Positions 44,514 through 53,819 of a DNA stretch of 64,000 nt are shown here, in pieces. Source of the DNA: Saprospiraceae bacterium. GTDB taxonomy: Bacteria; Bacteroidota; Bacteroidia; Chitinophagales; Saprospiraceae. The stretch's first letter is position 1. Each line of letters opens with the position of its first letter. Where the stretch lies: the NCBI GenBank assembly GCA_016787415.1, contig JAEUUT010000109.1, positions 62,001 to 126,000 of the forward strand, in the 5' to 3' direction. Position numbers and translations under genes: made by a program. The notes under the pieces are model-generated. The model did no database searches. It was not told the origin of the DNA and saw only the letters and a program-made list of their open reading frames with translations.

Positions 44514-46274
44514 CTATTCCGTCACCACCCGAATGCCCAGTTCCTCCAGTTGTTTGAGTTTGATGGCATCGGGTGCATCGATCATCATGTCGCGGCCCTG
44601 GTTGTTTTTTGGGAAAGCGATAAAGTCGCGGATCGAGTTGGCGCCGTTCATCACGGCGTTCAGGCGGTCGAAGCCGAAGGCAATGCCACCGTGCGGCGGC
44701 GCGCCGAATTCGAAAGCGCCGAGCAGGAATCCGAATTGCGCTTCCGCTTCTTCGGCAGTGAAGCCGAGCAGTCGGAAGTTGCGGCTTTGCAGGTCGCGGT
44801 CGTGGATACGGATCGAACCACCGCCAATTTCCACGCCGTTCAGCACCAGGTCATAGGCGTCTGCGCGGATGCCTTTCAGCACGCCGTGGTCGTCGCTTTC
44901 CATTTTGGCGATGTCTTCGGGTTTTGGGCTGGTGAATGGGTGGTGCATGGCAAAGAAACGTTGCTCGTCTTCATCCCATTCGAGCAGCGGGAAATCGACC
45001 ACCCACAGCGGTTTGAAATCGTCGGGTTTGCGCAGTCCGAGGCGGCTGCCCATTTCGAGGCGTAGTTCGGAAAGTTGTTTGCGCGTTTTTTCTTCCTCGC
45101 CACACAGCAGGAACAGCATATCGCCTGGTTTGGCGCCGCAGCGTTCGGCCCAAACTTTCAGGTCTTCCGGAGTGTAAAACTTGTCAACGGAAGATTTAAA
45201 GTTGCCGTCGGCTTCGCAACGCACATACACGAGCCCTTTGGCGCCAATTTGCGGGCGCTTCACCCATTCTGTGAGTTCGTCTACCTGTTTGCGGGAATAA
45301 TCGGCACACCCGGGCGCACAAATGGCGATCACCGATTCAGCACCGTCGAACACCGGAAATCCTTTGCCTTTGGCTACGTCGGACAGGTCGACGAATTCCA
45401 TGCCGAAGCGCAGGTCGGGTTTGTCGGAACCATACAGGCGCATGGCTTCGTCGTAGGTCATGCGCGGGAAATCGCCGAGCGTAATGCCCAATGCCTGCTG
45501 AAACAGGTATTTAGTGAGCCCTTCAAACGTATTCAGGATGTCTTCCTGGTGAATGAACGACATTTCACAGTCGATTTGCGTAAACTCCGGCTGGCGGTCG
45601 GCGCGCAGGTCTTCATCGCGAAAACATTTCACGATCTGGAAATACTTGTCGAAGCCAGCCACCATCAGGATTTGTTTGAAAGTTTGAGGCGACTGCGGCA
45701 AGGCATAGAACTGCCCTTTGTTCATACGGCTGGGCACCACGAAGTCGCGGGCGCCTTCAGGCGTGGATTTGATCAGATTGGGCGTTTCCACTTCCACGAA
45801 TCCCTGACCGGCCAAATACTTGCGGGTTTCGATAGCGAGGTTGGAGCGGAACAGCAGGTTGCGCTGCACGGCGTTGCGGCGCAGGTCGAGGTAGCGATAT
45901 TTCATACGCAGGTCGTCGCCGCCGTCGGTATCATCCTGAATGGTAAAAGGTGGTGTTTTGGCTGCATTCAGCACCTCGAAGCGCGTTACGCGAATTTCTA
46001 CGTCGCCGGTTTCACGATCCGGGTTTTTGCTGGCCCGTTCGCGCACGGTACCGCTGGCCTGAATGACGAATTCGCGGCCGAGTTTGCGTGCGCGTTCGCA
46101 CAGTTCGGCATTGTCGTCCATATCGAACACCAGTTGGGTAATGCCGTAGCGGTCGCGCAGGTCGACGAAGGTAAGGCCGCCCAGGTTGCGGCCGATGGCT
46201 ACCCAGCCGGCCAGGGTCACTTCTTTATTGATATCCGAAAGGCGTAATTCGCCACAGGTATGGGTGCGATACAT
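44514..46274 (-). CDS. aspS: Aspartate--tRNA ligase
   Basis: A 586-residue class IIb synthetase that charges tRNA-Asp. N-terminal OB-fold ([18 protein letters not shown], residues 8-25), the class II motif 2 region [20 protein letters not shown] near residue 218, the bacterial GAD insertion, and motif 3 [15 protein letters not shown] near 545-560. Length is the bacterial type. A TACTTTTG box lies at 46326-46319, about 45 bases before the start, so it may be transcribed separately from the upstream methyltransferase. Confidence 0.97.
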   Translation of the reverse strand: MYRTHTCGELRLSDINKEVTLAGWVAIGRNLGGLTFVDLRDRYGITQLVFDMDDNAELCERARKLGREFVIQASGTVRERASKNPDRETGDVEIRVTRFEVLNAAKTPPFTIQDDTDGGDDLRMKYRYLDLRRNAVQRNLLFRSNLAIETRKYLAGQGFVEVETPNLIKSTPEGARDFVVPSRMNKGQFYALPQSPQTFKQILMVAGFDKYFQIVKCFRDEDLRADRQPEFTQIDCEMSFIHQEDILNTFEGLTKYLFQQALGITLGDFPRMTYDEAMRLYGSDKPDLRFGMEFVDLSDVAKGKGFPVFDGAESVIAICAPGCADYSRKQVDELTEWVKRPQIGAKGLVYVRCEADGNFKSSVDKFYTPEDLKVWAERCGAKPGDMLFLLCGEEEKTRKQLSELRLEMGSRLGLRKPDDFKPLWVVDFPLLEWDEDEQRFFAMHHPFTSPKPEDIAKMESDDHGVLKGIRADAYDLVLNGVEIGGGSIRIHDRDLQSRNFRLLGFTAEEAEAQFGFLLGAFEFGAPPHGGIAFGFDRLNAVMNGANSIRDFIAFPKNNQGRDMMIDAPDAIKLKQLEELGIRVVTE

Positions 46275-46318
46275 GGTATTATGATGATCTGTGAAACAGG
46301 TTTTTTAAAAAAGAGGCG

Positions 46319-46326
46319 CAAAAGTA
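46319..46326 (-). promoter_or_regulatory. -7 box for aspS
   Basis: TACTTTTG on the minus strand in the 57-base spacer before aspS matches the consensus; TTTG upstream is at a short 14-base spacing. Confidence 0.4.
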
Positions 46327-46331
46327 AGGTT

Positions 46332-47489
46332 TTACCGCAACAAACGCTCCAGGTAATGTTCAGTAATCCCGAATCCTGCCTTCAAGGCGGCAATTTTTTC
46401 CAGAACAGGTTGTGCGGGTTTCGATTTTTTATCTACCACCGCTGTAATCATGACGTTTTTGGCGGTATGTTCAGTAGAAATAAATTCGAAAACGTGGGTT
46501 TTGTACCCATTTGCTTCAAGCAGCAGGGCCCGAATGCCATCCGTCAGGATTTCCGCCTGTCGTTCTTCCAGAATACCGAAACGCAGCAGGGGCGCCATTT
46601 CGTTCCGGGTTTCCATGTCGCGCCGGATTTGTTTGTGGCAGCAAGGGGCCGCCACAATGATTTGCGCTTTCTGATGGATTCCTGTAGCCAGAGCGAGATC
46701 AGTGGCAGTGTCGCAGGCATGCAGGGCAATGAGCATATCGAGCCGCTCGGGCTGGTAGTCGTTGATGTCGGTGGCGACAAAATGCAGTCCTTGGAATGCA
46801 TTTTCACGGGCTGTTTTATTGCAGAATTCCACCAGCGCCGGGCGTAGTTCGATGCCGGTTATCTGCGGCTGCATGCCCATGCGGGATACCAGAAAGTCGT
46901 AGAGGGCAAAGGTGAGGTACCCTTTTCCCGAACCCATGTCGGCAATACGCACATCAGTTGGCAGGGCGTGCTGACGCAACAGGCTTTCTATGGTTTCGAG
47001 GTACTTATTGATCTGCCGCCATTTGTCCTGCGCCGATGCCAGCACTTCGCCTTTTGCGCTGGTGATGCCAAGCGTATGCAGCCAAGGCGCGGAAGGGTCG
47101 AGCAGGCGCTTTTTTTCCCGGTCATGGCCAGTTTCGGCAGCGACGGCGCCTGATGATTTTTTATCGGTCAATCGCGCCGTACCATCTTTTTCAAAACGCA
47201 GGCTGAAATCCCGCTCGGCCGTAAACATTTCGGCGTTTAAAAAGGCTTGCCCCAGCAGGTTTTTCAATAACCCACGGGCTTCCTCCAGGCTGTAATTTTT
47301 TACTTCATCGCGCGTCGCATAACGATAGTTGAAGGCTACTTTTATCCCGGCTTTTAATTCCACCGGCCGGATATAGATGTTTTTGAGCCCGGCCCCGGCA
47401 GCCGTGGTCGTTTTACTCAGGGAGCATTTGAGCAACTGACCAGCCTGGAAGGCGACCTGGAAGTGTTGGAGAAAGCGATCGAGCGACAT
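46332..47489 (-). CDS. SAM-dependent methyltransferase (GSTCD/METTL25-like)
   Basis: A 385-residue protein with an N-terminal unknown domain and a class I SAM fold. IADMGSGKGYLTFALYDFL near residue 185 is the SAM motif I. MLIALHACDTATDLALA and IVAAPCCHKQIRRD are typical of the Methyltransf_32 family that includes GSTCD and METTL25. The substrate is unknown; RNA is plausible for relatives. Upstream, its promoter region is occupied by palindrome C3. Confidence 0.82.
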   Translation of the reverse strand: MSLDRFLQHFQVAFQAGQLLKCSLSKTTTAAGAGLKNIYIRPVELKAGIKVAFNYRYATRDEVKNYSLEEARGLLKNLLGQAFLNAEMFTAERDFSLRFEKDGTARLTDKKSSGAVAAETGHDREKKRLLDPSAPWLHTLGITSAKGEVLASAQDKWRQINKYLETIESLLRQHALPTDVRIADMGSGKGYLTFALYDFLVSRMGMQPQITGIELRPALVEFCNKTARENAFQGLHFVATDINDYQPERLDMLIALHACDTATDLALATGIHQKAQIIVAAPCCHKQIRRDMETRNEMAPLLRFGILEERQAEILTDGIRALLLEANGYKTHVFEFISTEHTAKNVMITAVVDKKSKPAQPVLEKIAALKAGFGITEHYLERLLR

Positions 47490-47496
47490 GAAGGGA

Positions 47497-47666
47497 GGGT
47501 TGATGAGGGTTGGCAGTTTGAACAGGATTTAAGGGATTGAACAGGATTAGAAGGATTCCTAGCGTAGTAGCCAATAATTTTAGAAATTTAAAAAATTGTC
47601 AACACGAAGTCGGTAATCCTTCTAATCCTGTTCAATCCCTTAAATCCTGTTCAAACTATCAACCCC
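47497..47666. repeat. Composite palindrome C3 capped by GTTGATGAGG words
   Basis: Outermost GGGTTGATGAGGGTTG pairs with ATCAACCC; inside come TTTGAACAGGATTTAAGGG, TGAACAGGATTAGAAGGATT and their complements. The core AATTTTAGAAATTTAAAAAA with TTGTCAACACGAAGTCGG matches C2 and C4. It therefore nests the word of one repeat family outside the arms of another. It lies in the divergent spacer between the methyltransferase and sigma genes. Confidence 0.88.
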
Positions 47667-47732
47667 CAAAAGTACATCCCCTCTCCAAATTATGAAAATG
47701 TTAAAATTTCGTGCAACCCTCTTCGAATAAAG

Positions 47733-48293
47733 ATGTCAATACACACAAATAACGCAATGGACGTACTACAAACGCACCGCGATCTGGTTGAAAGATGCAG
47801 AGAAGGGCATCGGGATGCACAGTTCGAGTTGTACCGCCTGTATTCAAAGGCGATGTACAACACGGCGCTGCGTATGGTACAGCATCCCCATGATGCGGAG
47901 GATTTGTTGCAAAGCATTTTTGTCGAAGTATTTACCAAACTGGATTCCTTTCGATACGAAAGCACCATTGGCGCCTGGATCAAAAGAATTACGATCAACA
48001 AATGCATCAATTTCCTCAAAAGCAAACGTCTTCCCTTATCGGAATTAAATGCCGTGAACGATCGCGCTGAAGAGAAAGAACCTGAATCTGAGCCGCGGTA
48101 TTCCGTCGAAAAAATCAACCAGGCCATTCAACGCTTGCCCGATGGATACAGGGTGGTTTTTAATTTGTATGCAGTAGAAGGATACGATCATGAAGAGATT
48201 GCACAGATTCTGGGTGTAACCGAAGCCACTTCCAAATCGCAATACAGTCGCGCCAAAGCCAAACTCAGAGAAGCGCTTACATCAACCGACTAA
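47733..48293 (+). CDS. ECF RNA polymerase sigma factor
   Basis: A 186-residue extracytoplasmic-function sigma-70 factor. Region 2 spans about residues 20-90 (QFELYRLYSKAMYNTALRM, EDLLQSIFVEVFTKLDSF, GAWIKRITINKCINFL); region 4 near 125-180 (IQRLPDGYRVVFNLYAVEGY, HEEIAQILGVTEATSKSQYS). It would direct RNA polymerase to its own target promoters. The next gene encodes a membrane protein placed like an anti-sigma factor. Two ATGs are possible (47733 or 47757). Confidence 0.92.
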   Translation: MSIHTNNAMDVLQTHRDLVERCREGHRDAQFELYRLYSKAMYNTALRMVQHPHDAEDLLQSIFVEVFTKLDSFRYESTIGAWIKRITINKCINFLKSKRLPLSELNAVNDRAEEKEPESEPRYSVEKINQAIQRLPDGYRVVFNLYAVEGYDHEEIAQILGVTEATSKSQYSRAKAKLREALTSTD

Positions 48294-48347
48294 AGACCGC
48301 ATGAACCAAAAAATAATCCTTTCAAACCGATACCCGACACCACAATT

Positions 48348-49142
48348 ATGACCGACAAAATAAAAAACTTTATCCAGCAGCACCGCGAAGCATTCGATTC
48401 GAATGTGCCCGGAGCCCATGTGTGGAACAGCATGCAACACACGCTCGGCCGCCTGCAATCTGCCGATGCGCTGGAACGAAGCATACTCATTCAGCGAATG
48501 CAAATCGACTCGGCAACGCCCCCCGCAAGCGCCTGGGAAAATATCCGTGCCGAACTCGACGCCCTGGAAGGTTCGGATGACCCGCTGGAACATTTTATTC
48601 TGGCCAACCGCAACGCACTCGATACGGCCGTTCCTGATACTGCCATCTGGCAAAACATCGAACAATCCATCCATCCTGCTTCCTCCAGACCGAAGGTAGT
48701 ACACATGACCTGGCAGCGCCATCTCCTGCGTATAGCCGCTTCGCTAACCCTGCTGATTGCCGGCGTAGGAATGGGTATCTGGTATGCAAGGGCCAGCCAA
48801 AACGGTATGGATATGGCAGATGTTTCTTCCGAATACAAAGAACTTGAACAATTTTACGAACGAGATATCGCAACCAAACAACAAAAACTGGCGACCTTTA
48901 CCGGAAACCGACCAGCAGAGGTCAATCTAGACCTCCAACAACTCGACCACATTATGCAGGACCTCCGTAAGGAACTGGCCGAAGTGCCTCCTGCAAACCG
49001 CGAACAGGTGGTCAGGGCCATGATTGAAAACTACAAAGCCAAAACTGCCATTCTGGAAAAAGTGCTCCGCAGCCTGGATTCCACCCAAAAGCCCGTAAAA
49101 GACAACAGCGATGCAGCAGGATATGAAATTAAGGATCTTTAA
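48348..49142 (+). CDS. Single-span membrane protein with triple repeat, probable anti-sigma factor
   Basis: A 264-residue protein. Residues 1-110 hold three copies of a roughly 45-residue unit: FIQQHREAFDSNVPGAHVWN, LIQRMQIDSATPPASAWENI and FILANRNALDTAVPDTAIWQ. Each has a hydrophobic start, Asp/Ser-x-Pro and a conserved Trp. One membrane helix follows near residues 128-148 (LRIAASLTLLIAGVGMGIWY), then a coiled-coil-like outer part. Cytosolic repeats plus one helix directly after an ECF sigma gene suggest it tethers the sigma factor; that is inference from position. The repeats could each bind one sigma surface. Confidence 0.78.
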   Translation: MTDKIKNFIQQHREAFDSNVPGAHVWNSMQHTLGRLQSADALERSILIQRMQIDSATPPASAWENIRAELDALEGSDDPLEHFILANRNALDTAVPDTAIWQNIEQSIHPASSRPKVVHMTWQRHLLRIAASLTLLIAGVGMGIWYARASQNGMDMADVSSEYKELEQFYERDIATKQQKLATFTGNRPAEVNLDLQQLDHIMQDLRKELAEVPPANREQVVRAMIENYKAKTAILEKVLRSLDSTQKPVKDNSDAAGYEIKDL

Positions 49143-50259
49143 CACCCGTACGCCTTTCATACAACGAATAGTCGTCTGGTTAGTCATTCTGGCCTTGTCG
49201 CCCGGTGCTTTTGCGAACGGCCCGAATCAGGAATTTTCACGTACGATCAATCGGGATTTTTCGACTACGACAAATGGAATGACCGCGATTTACAACAAAT
49301 TTGGCGCTGTAAACGTCAAAACCTGGAATAAGAACGTGGTGAAAATTGACATTGTCATTCTTGTGAATGCCAAAGATCAACGGGAAGCAGAAAAAACCTT
49401 CAACCGCGTAAAAGTCAATTTCACGAATACAGCCGGTTATGTAAAAGCCGAAACCATGATTCAGGAAAAGTCGGCCTGGTGGATTGAAGACAATACCTGT
49501 CAGGACTTTAAGGTCAATTATGATGTATGGATGCCCAACAACAACCAACTCGACCTGAAAAATAAATGCGGCAATTCCTATGTGGCAACCATAAGCGGCA
49601 AGTTGACAGCCGAAATCAAATACGGCGACTTGCGCACCGAAACCATCGCCAATGATGCGGACCTCCATATCTCCTACGGGAAAGTTTATATCAGCCGCGT
49701 CAATAACCTGTACGGACAGGTGGAAAACGGAAAATTAAATGTCAGTGATGTGCGTAGCATTCAATTCGACAGCAAAAACTCCGAAGTGCGCGTCGACCGG
49801 GCGATTAAAGTGCGGCTGATTTCTCAAAACGACGACCTGGTTTTCGGCAACCTGGAAGACCTGCGGCTGCAAACCAAATACTCCGACCTGAAATTGCAGA
49901 AAGCGCATGCCGCCTATTTCACAACCCAATACACCGATGTGCGTATCGCCAATGTTGGGAAGGCTGTAGATGCGGATATGACATATGGCAGCCTTAAAAT
50001 TGAATCATTGGGCCGCAATTTTGCAGGCGTGAATGTTATCGGAAAATATACCGACGTGGCCATCGCCGCCGAACGAGGCGCCGTCTTTCGCTTCGACGCT
50101 GAAGGAAATTCCACACCGCTCCAAACACCCTCGGGCGCCGTCATCCGGCATCGCAACGACGAAGGCTCGCGCGAACAGGTGCAAGGATTTGTCGGCGACG
50201 CCAATGCGCGAGGCGTGGTGAAGGCAAGACTGGTGTTTGGCGATTTTGTACTCCGATGA
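49123..50259 (+). CDS. DUF4097-like adhesin-type exported protein
   Basis: A 378-residue exported protein, overlapping the previous gene by 20 bases. Signal anchor region FIQRIVVWLVILALSPGAFA. The rest is a right-handed beta-helix-like repeat with the ladder pattern GDLRTETIANDADLHISYG, GKLNVSDVRSIQFDSKN, and TQYTDVRIANVGKAVDADMT. It resembles DUF4097/head-GIN putative adhesins. Its place in a sigma/anti-sigma operon suggests an envelope sensor or co-regulated surface protein. The stop codon lies at the outer edge of palindrome F. Confidence 0.78.
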   Translation: MKLRIFNTRTPFIQRIVVWLVILALSPGAFANGPNQEFSRTINRDFSTTTNGMTAIYNKFGAVNVKTWNKNVVKIDIVILVNAKDQREAEKTFNRVKVNFTNTAGYVKAETMIQEKSAWWIEDNTCQDFKVNYDVWMPNNNQLDLKNKCGNSYVATISGKLTAEIKYGDLRTETIANDADLHISYGKVYISRVNNLYGQVENGKLNVSDVRSIQFDSKNSEVRVDRAIKVRLISQNDDLVFGNLEDLRLQTKYSDLKLQKAHAAYFTTQYTDVRIANVGKAVDADMTYGSLKIESLGRNFAGVNVIGKYTDVAIAAERGAVFRFDAEGNSTPLQTPSGAVIRHRNDEGSREQVQGFVGDANARGVVKARLVFGDFVLR

Positions 50260-50397
50260 AACACGGTAACACGGATTACACAGATTATAACGGATTTACA
50301 CGGATTAGACAAGTTCGCAGGTATATATTCCCATGCACTGCTGGCGCCAAACACCCTATCCGTGTAAATCCGTTATAATCTGTGTAATCCGTGTTTC
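50258..50397. repeat. Composite palindrome F (ACACGGATT-type)
   Basis: A perfect 37-base match between arms built from ACACGGATTACACAGATTAT and AACGGATTTACACGGAT. The left arm has an extra ACACGGTA word. The 47-base loop is not repeated elsewhere in the window. It starts within the stop codon of the adhesin-like gene and ends about 100 bases before the caspase gene. Confidence 0.9.
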
Positions 50398-50499
50398 AAA
50401 TATCCGCCCATCCACGTAATAAACTTCCCACCCGGCAAGTTTATAGACCTGCCAATCTTATTGTCCGGCATCCATCGATTTAAAAACCTTCAGGTTGAT

Positions 50500-52170
50500 A
50501 TGCTGAAACAGGTCGTTTCCTTTGCATTTTTATTGTTTTTTGCTCAAAACCTCCTAGCACAATGCGTTTCCGGTAATTGCACCAACGGAAAGGGTACTTT
50601 CGTATATCCTTCCGGCGCCAAGTACATCGGCGACTTTAAAAATGGCGAGATACACGGCATAGGGGTTTGTTATTACACCAACGGCAGCAAATACAGCGGC
50701 GAATGGAGCCATCGCTATCCGGAAGGGAAAGGCACCAAAACATATTCCGACGGAACCACCCGCACCGGTCTTTGGAAAAAAGGCAAACCCGTCGACGAGC
50801 AGGGAAATGTGCTGGAAGAATACATTGCCAAGAAAAAAGAAGAACGTCAGGACGATGGCACGAATATTCAATCCGGCTGCCTTTCAGGTGATTGTAAAAA
50901 TGGCCAGGGCATCTATGCCTATCCGGACGGCAGCAAATATGAAGGAAGTTTTGTCAATGGAAAATTTGACGGACAAGGCTCCTTCTGGTTTGCAGATGGC
51001 GACCGCTATGTAGGCCATTTCAAGGAAAATTACCCTGATGGACAGGGGGTGCGATACCTCAAAATGGGCGGCGAAGAAAACGGGGAGTGGAAACAGGGCG
51101 AGTTTATCGGCGACAACCTGGCCGCCAATGGTTCCATAGGTTGTGTGCAGGGCAATTGCGAAGACGGAGAAGGCACCTATTTCTACAAAGCAGGCTCCGC
51201 CAAATACGTAGGCCAGTTCAAAAACAAACTACCCGACGGCATCGGCGCCTGCACCTACGCCAATGGCGATGTGTACCAAGGAGAATGGCTTACAGGCGCT
51301 TTTGGCGGCAAAGGAACACTTACCCTGCATGATGGTACGGTTGTAGACGGTTTTTGGCGAAATGGAGAATATATCGGCAAGGAACCTCCTTCCGATTATC
51401 AACCAATGGCAGCAAATGAAAAACCGGTAACGCCTTCACCAGCGCTGGCGCAAACCAAAATATGGGCCATCGTTGTAGGTGTGGCCTCGTACGACCACAT
51501 GCCGGTGCTGCGCTATACCGACGACGATGCCTACCGCTTTTATGCCTTTTTGAAAAGTGTGGAAGGCGGCGCATTGCCTGATGAAAACCTGCGTATCCTG
51601 ATCGACGAAGAGGCCACCCGCGACAATATTCTGGGCAATATGGACGAACTGTTTTCCATGGCAGGCCCCAACGATCTGGTTATATTTTACTTCTCCGGCC
51701 ACGGCCTGAACGGTTCTTTCCTGCCCATCGACTTCGACGGGTTCAACAACAAAATTGCGCACGAGGAAATCGCCGCCGCATTTAATAAATGCAAGGCCAA
51801 ATTCAAACTCTGCCTCGCCGATGCTTGCCACTCCGGCAGTCTCATCGCCATGCGCAGCGCCGATACCGAGCCAGTTATTTCACAGTACTACCAAACGCTC
51901 GCAAAATCAGTGTCCGGCACAGCCGTGCTCATGTCGTCCAAAGCAGAAGAAACCTCGCTGGAATCATCCGGCCTGCGCCAGGGCGTGTTCAGTCACTTCC
52001 TTATTCGTGGACTAAAAGGCGAAGCCGACACCAATAAAGACAAGGTGGTGAGTGTGGAAGAACTGTTCAAATTCATCGAACGCAACGTACGCGAGTACAC
52101 CGGCAACCGCCAAAGCCCGGTCATCAAAGGCACGTATGATCCGGCGATGCCGGTGGCTATTGTGCGATAA
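50500..52170 (+). CDS. Secreted MORN-repeat caspase (peptidase C14)
   Basis: A 556-residue exported protein. Signal peptide MLKQVVSFAFLLFFAQNLLA (ATG at 50500). Residues about 20-300 contain three blocks of MORN-type repeats, each opened by a C-x-x-G-x-C motif (CVSGNCTNGKG, CLSGDCKNGQG, CVQGNCEDGEG) and containing about three units such as YPSGAKYIGDFKNG. Residues 325-556 form a caspase-like p20 fold with catalytic His in FYFSGHG and Cys in LADACHSGS, then a small subunit-like end. It probably acts as an Arg/Lys-specific protease or envelope stress protein in the periplasm. The MORN part may bind lipid or peptidoglycan-like surfaces; that is inference. Confidence 0.88.
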   Translation: MLKQVVSFAFLLFFAQNLLAQCVSGNCTNGKGTFVYPSGAKYIGDFKNGEIHGIGVCYYTNGSKYSGEWSHRYPEGKGTKTYSDGTTRTGLWKKGKPVDEQGNVLEEYIAKKKEERQDDGTNIQSGCLSGDCKNGQGIYAYPDGSKYEGSFVNGKFDGQGSFWFADGDRYVGHFKENYPDGQGVRYLKMGGEENGEWKQGEFIGDNLAANGSIGCVQGNCEDGEGTYFYKAGSAKYVGQFKNKLPDGIGACTYANGDVYQGEWLTGAFGGKGTLTLHDGTVVDGFWRNGEYIGKEPPSDYQPMAANEKPVTPSPALAQTKIWAIVVGVASYDHMPVLRYTDDDAYRFYAFLKSVEGGALPDENLRILIDEEATRDNILGNMDELFSMAGPNDLVIFYFSGHGLNGSFLPIDFDGFNNKIAHEEIAAAFNKCKAKFKLCLADACHSGSLIAMRSADTEPVISQYYQTLAKSVSGTAVLMSSKAEETSLESSGLRQGVFSHFLIRGLKGEADTNKDKVVSVEELFKFIERNVREYTGNRQSPVIKGTYDPAMPVAIVR

Positions 52171-52172
52171 GT

Positions 52173-52323
52173 GTGTTTTTGTGTTTTGGGGTTTTTGTGT
52201 TTTGGAGGTGCTTCGCTCTTGGCATTTTAAGTGTTGGATGCTTAATAAGGCTTTCACCTGATAAAACCCTATGCCAATAGCGAAGCACCACCAAAACACA
52301 AAAACCCCAAAACACAAAAACAC
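52173..52323. repeat. Composite palindrome G (GTGTTTTTGTGTTTTGGGG-type)
   Basis: Two 53-base arms (52173-52225 and 52271-52323) match at 51 positions, with a 45-base loop. The outer part repeats TTTTGTGTTTTGGGG and the inner part is GGTGCTTCGCT with TTGGCAT. It begins two bases after the caspase stop and ends 9 bases before the convergent gene stop. It may terminate both. Confidence 0.93.
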
Positions 52324-52332
52324 GAAAACCCC

Positions 52333-53760
52333 TCATTTCACCAAATCCGCGATCGGATTGTCTTTCCGCATATACGGCTTCAAACTGCTGTATGGCACCA
52401 ACAAGGCCTGACGGCCGTAAGATGGATGAAAAAGTGTGCTAATTTCCAGTCCATCGCGCCGAATAGCAAACAGTGGAAATCCTTCTTTATTGATCCATTC
52501 GCGGTACTGCGGGTCTGAAGCAAAAGTCGTCATTTTGGGCGATTCGCGGCGGGCATATTCTGCCAGCCAGCCGGCAGCGTCAAAACCTTTGTTGAACAGT
52601 TCGTTGAAGGTAATAGGTTTGCCGGTACGCAAATCGAAGTTGTAGGAAAGACCGTCGATGCGCGGGTCCCAGGTCTCCGAAAAAGACATGTATCCGCTAA
52701 AAATATTTTCCGTCCAGCAGGCTACTTCTGCCCAGGCGCTGGCACGCTGGCTGCTTCGGTTGGCGGGTGTGAGTGCTGCTTTCTTTTCATTCAAGGCCGT
52801 TTTACAACGATTAACCCAGGTGGTCACTTGCTGATCGAGCCAATTGTTGCAGCCGGAGCAGGGTGTGCGCGGATACAGTGCATCGTAACTCGTGGCATAA
52901 TCGGCATATTCGTAACAACCTGACAGAAAATAGTCTTTGAGGGTAAATTTAAACGTGCGTTTTTCCCCGCTGCCAATCCAGTTGCAATCGGTATTCTGCC
53001 CCGGTTTGATGTTGCCCTGTACGATGCCGGCTACTTTGCCATTGGGCAGCAAGGCTTCCATTTCATAATTCCCGTCCAGTGCAATATCTCCTTTCAGGCG
53101 ATAGGTTTTGTTGTCGGCCTCGATCCATAAAAAGCCGTCGAGCGCTCCGTTGTGCGAACGAACAAGTATCATATCGCAACGAGCGTTGTTGTAGCGTGTG
53201 ATATATCGGCTGCTCCATTTGTTGTCGCTGCAATTGACGGAAAATGATTGCCCGGGCAGCACTTCTTCCGCTTCAATACGCGCTCCGAGTGTTTTATCCG
53301 CATTGCTCCATTCGGCCATCATTCGCTTGTTAGAGTACGTGCCGGTAAGGTATCCGGTAATGCCGCGCGCCATGTCTCTTTCTTCCAGTTGGAAACCAGA
53401 AAGGGTATCGAAGTAACCTTCCAGCCGAAATCGGATGCGGCTTTTGGCATACGACATGTAGCCGCGGCAGTTCATGCCGTCAAAACCGAGAGAAATATCC
53501 ACGACGGACGCATCATCCAGCCTGCCTTTGAAAATTTTCACCCATTGCAGGTCGGAAGGTTTTTCAAACAATTTGGCAATCGCGGTATCGCGTACGGCAT
53601 AGGGCGCCGCGGCAGGTGGCAAAGAGGGAGCGTTGGGTTTGGCAGCCGTGCCAGAAGTAGTCGGTTTGTTGGTAGAGGCAGCAGGTTTTTGAGCAAAAAG
53701 CAGGCAGGGAAGCACACAAAGAAGTGCAAGAATACCCACCTGACGGCAAATAACAACCAT
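52333..53760 (-). CDS. Secreted protein with RsiV-like (DUF3298) C-terminus
   Basis: A 475-residue exported protein. N-terminal signal peptide (LALLCVLPCLLFAQ), then a Thr/Pro/Ala-rich linker, a beta-rich middle (GYMSYAKSRIRFRLEGYF, LEERDMARGITGYLTGTYS) and a C-terminal part that resembles the DUF3298/RsiV fold: YNFDLRTGKPITFNELFN and LLVPYSSLKPYM. RsiV-like domains in other bacteria bind lysozyme or peptidoglycan-related ligands, but here the match is only partial. Function is unknown. Confidence 0.72.
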   Translation of the reverse strand: MVVICRQVGILALLCVLPCLLFAQKPAASTNKPTTSGTAAKPNAPSLPPAAAPYAVRDTAIAKLFEKPSDLQWVKIFKGRLDDASVVDISLGFDGMNCRGYMSYAKSRIRFRLEGYFDTLSGFQLEERDMARGITGYLTGTYSNKRMMAEWSNADKTLGARIEAEEVLPGQSFSVNCSDNKWSSRYITRYNNARCDMILVRSHNGALDGFLWIEADNKTYRLKGDIALDGNYEMEALLPNGKVAGIVQGNIKPGQNTDCNWIGSGEKRTFKFTLKDYFLSGCYEYADYATSYDALYPRTPCSGCNNWLDQQVTTWVNRCKTALNEKKAALTPANRSSQRASAWAEVACWTENIFSGYMSFSETWDPRIDGLSYNFDLRTGKPITFNELFNKGFDAAGWLAEYARRESPKMTTFASDPQYREWINKEGFPLFAIRRDGLEISTLFHPSYGRQALLVPYSSLKPYMRKDNPIADLVK

Positions 53761-53819
53761 GTGTAAATTGTTTGGACGAAAACGGTAGTGATTAAAAAGA
53801 GTGCAAAAAAACGATGAAA

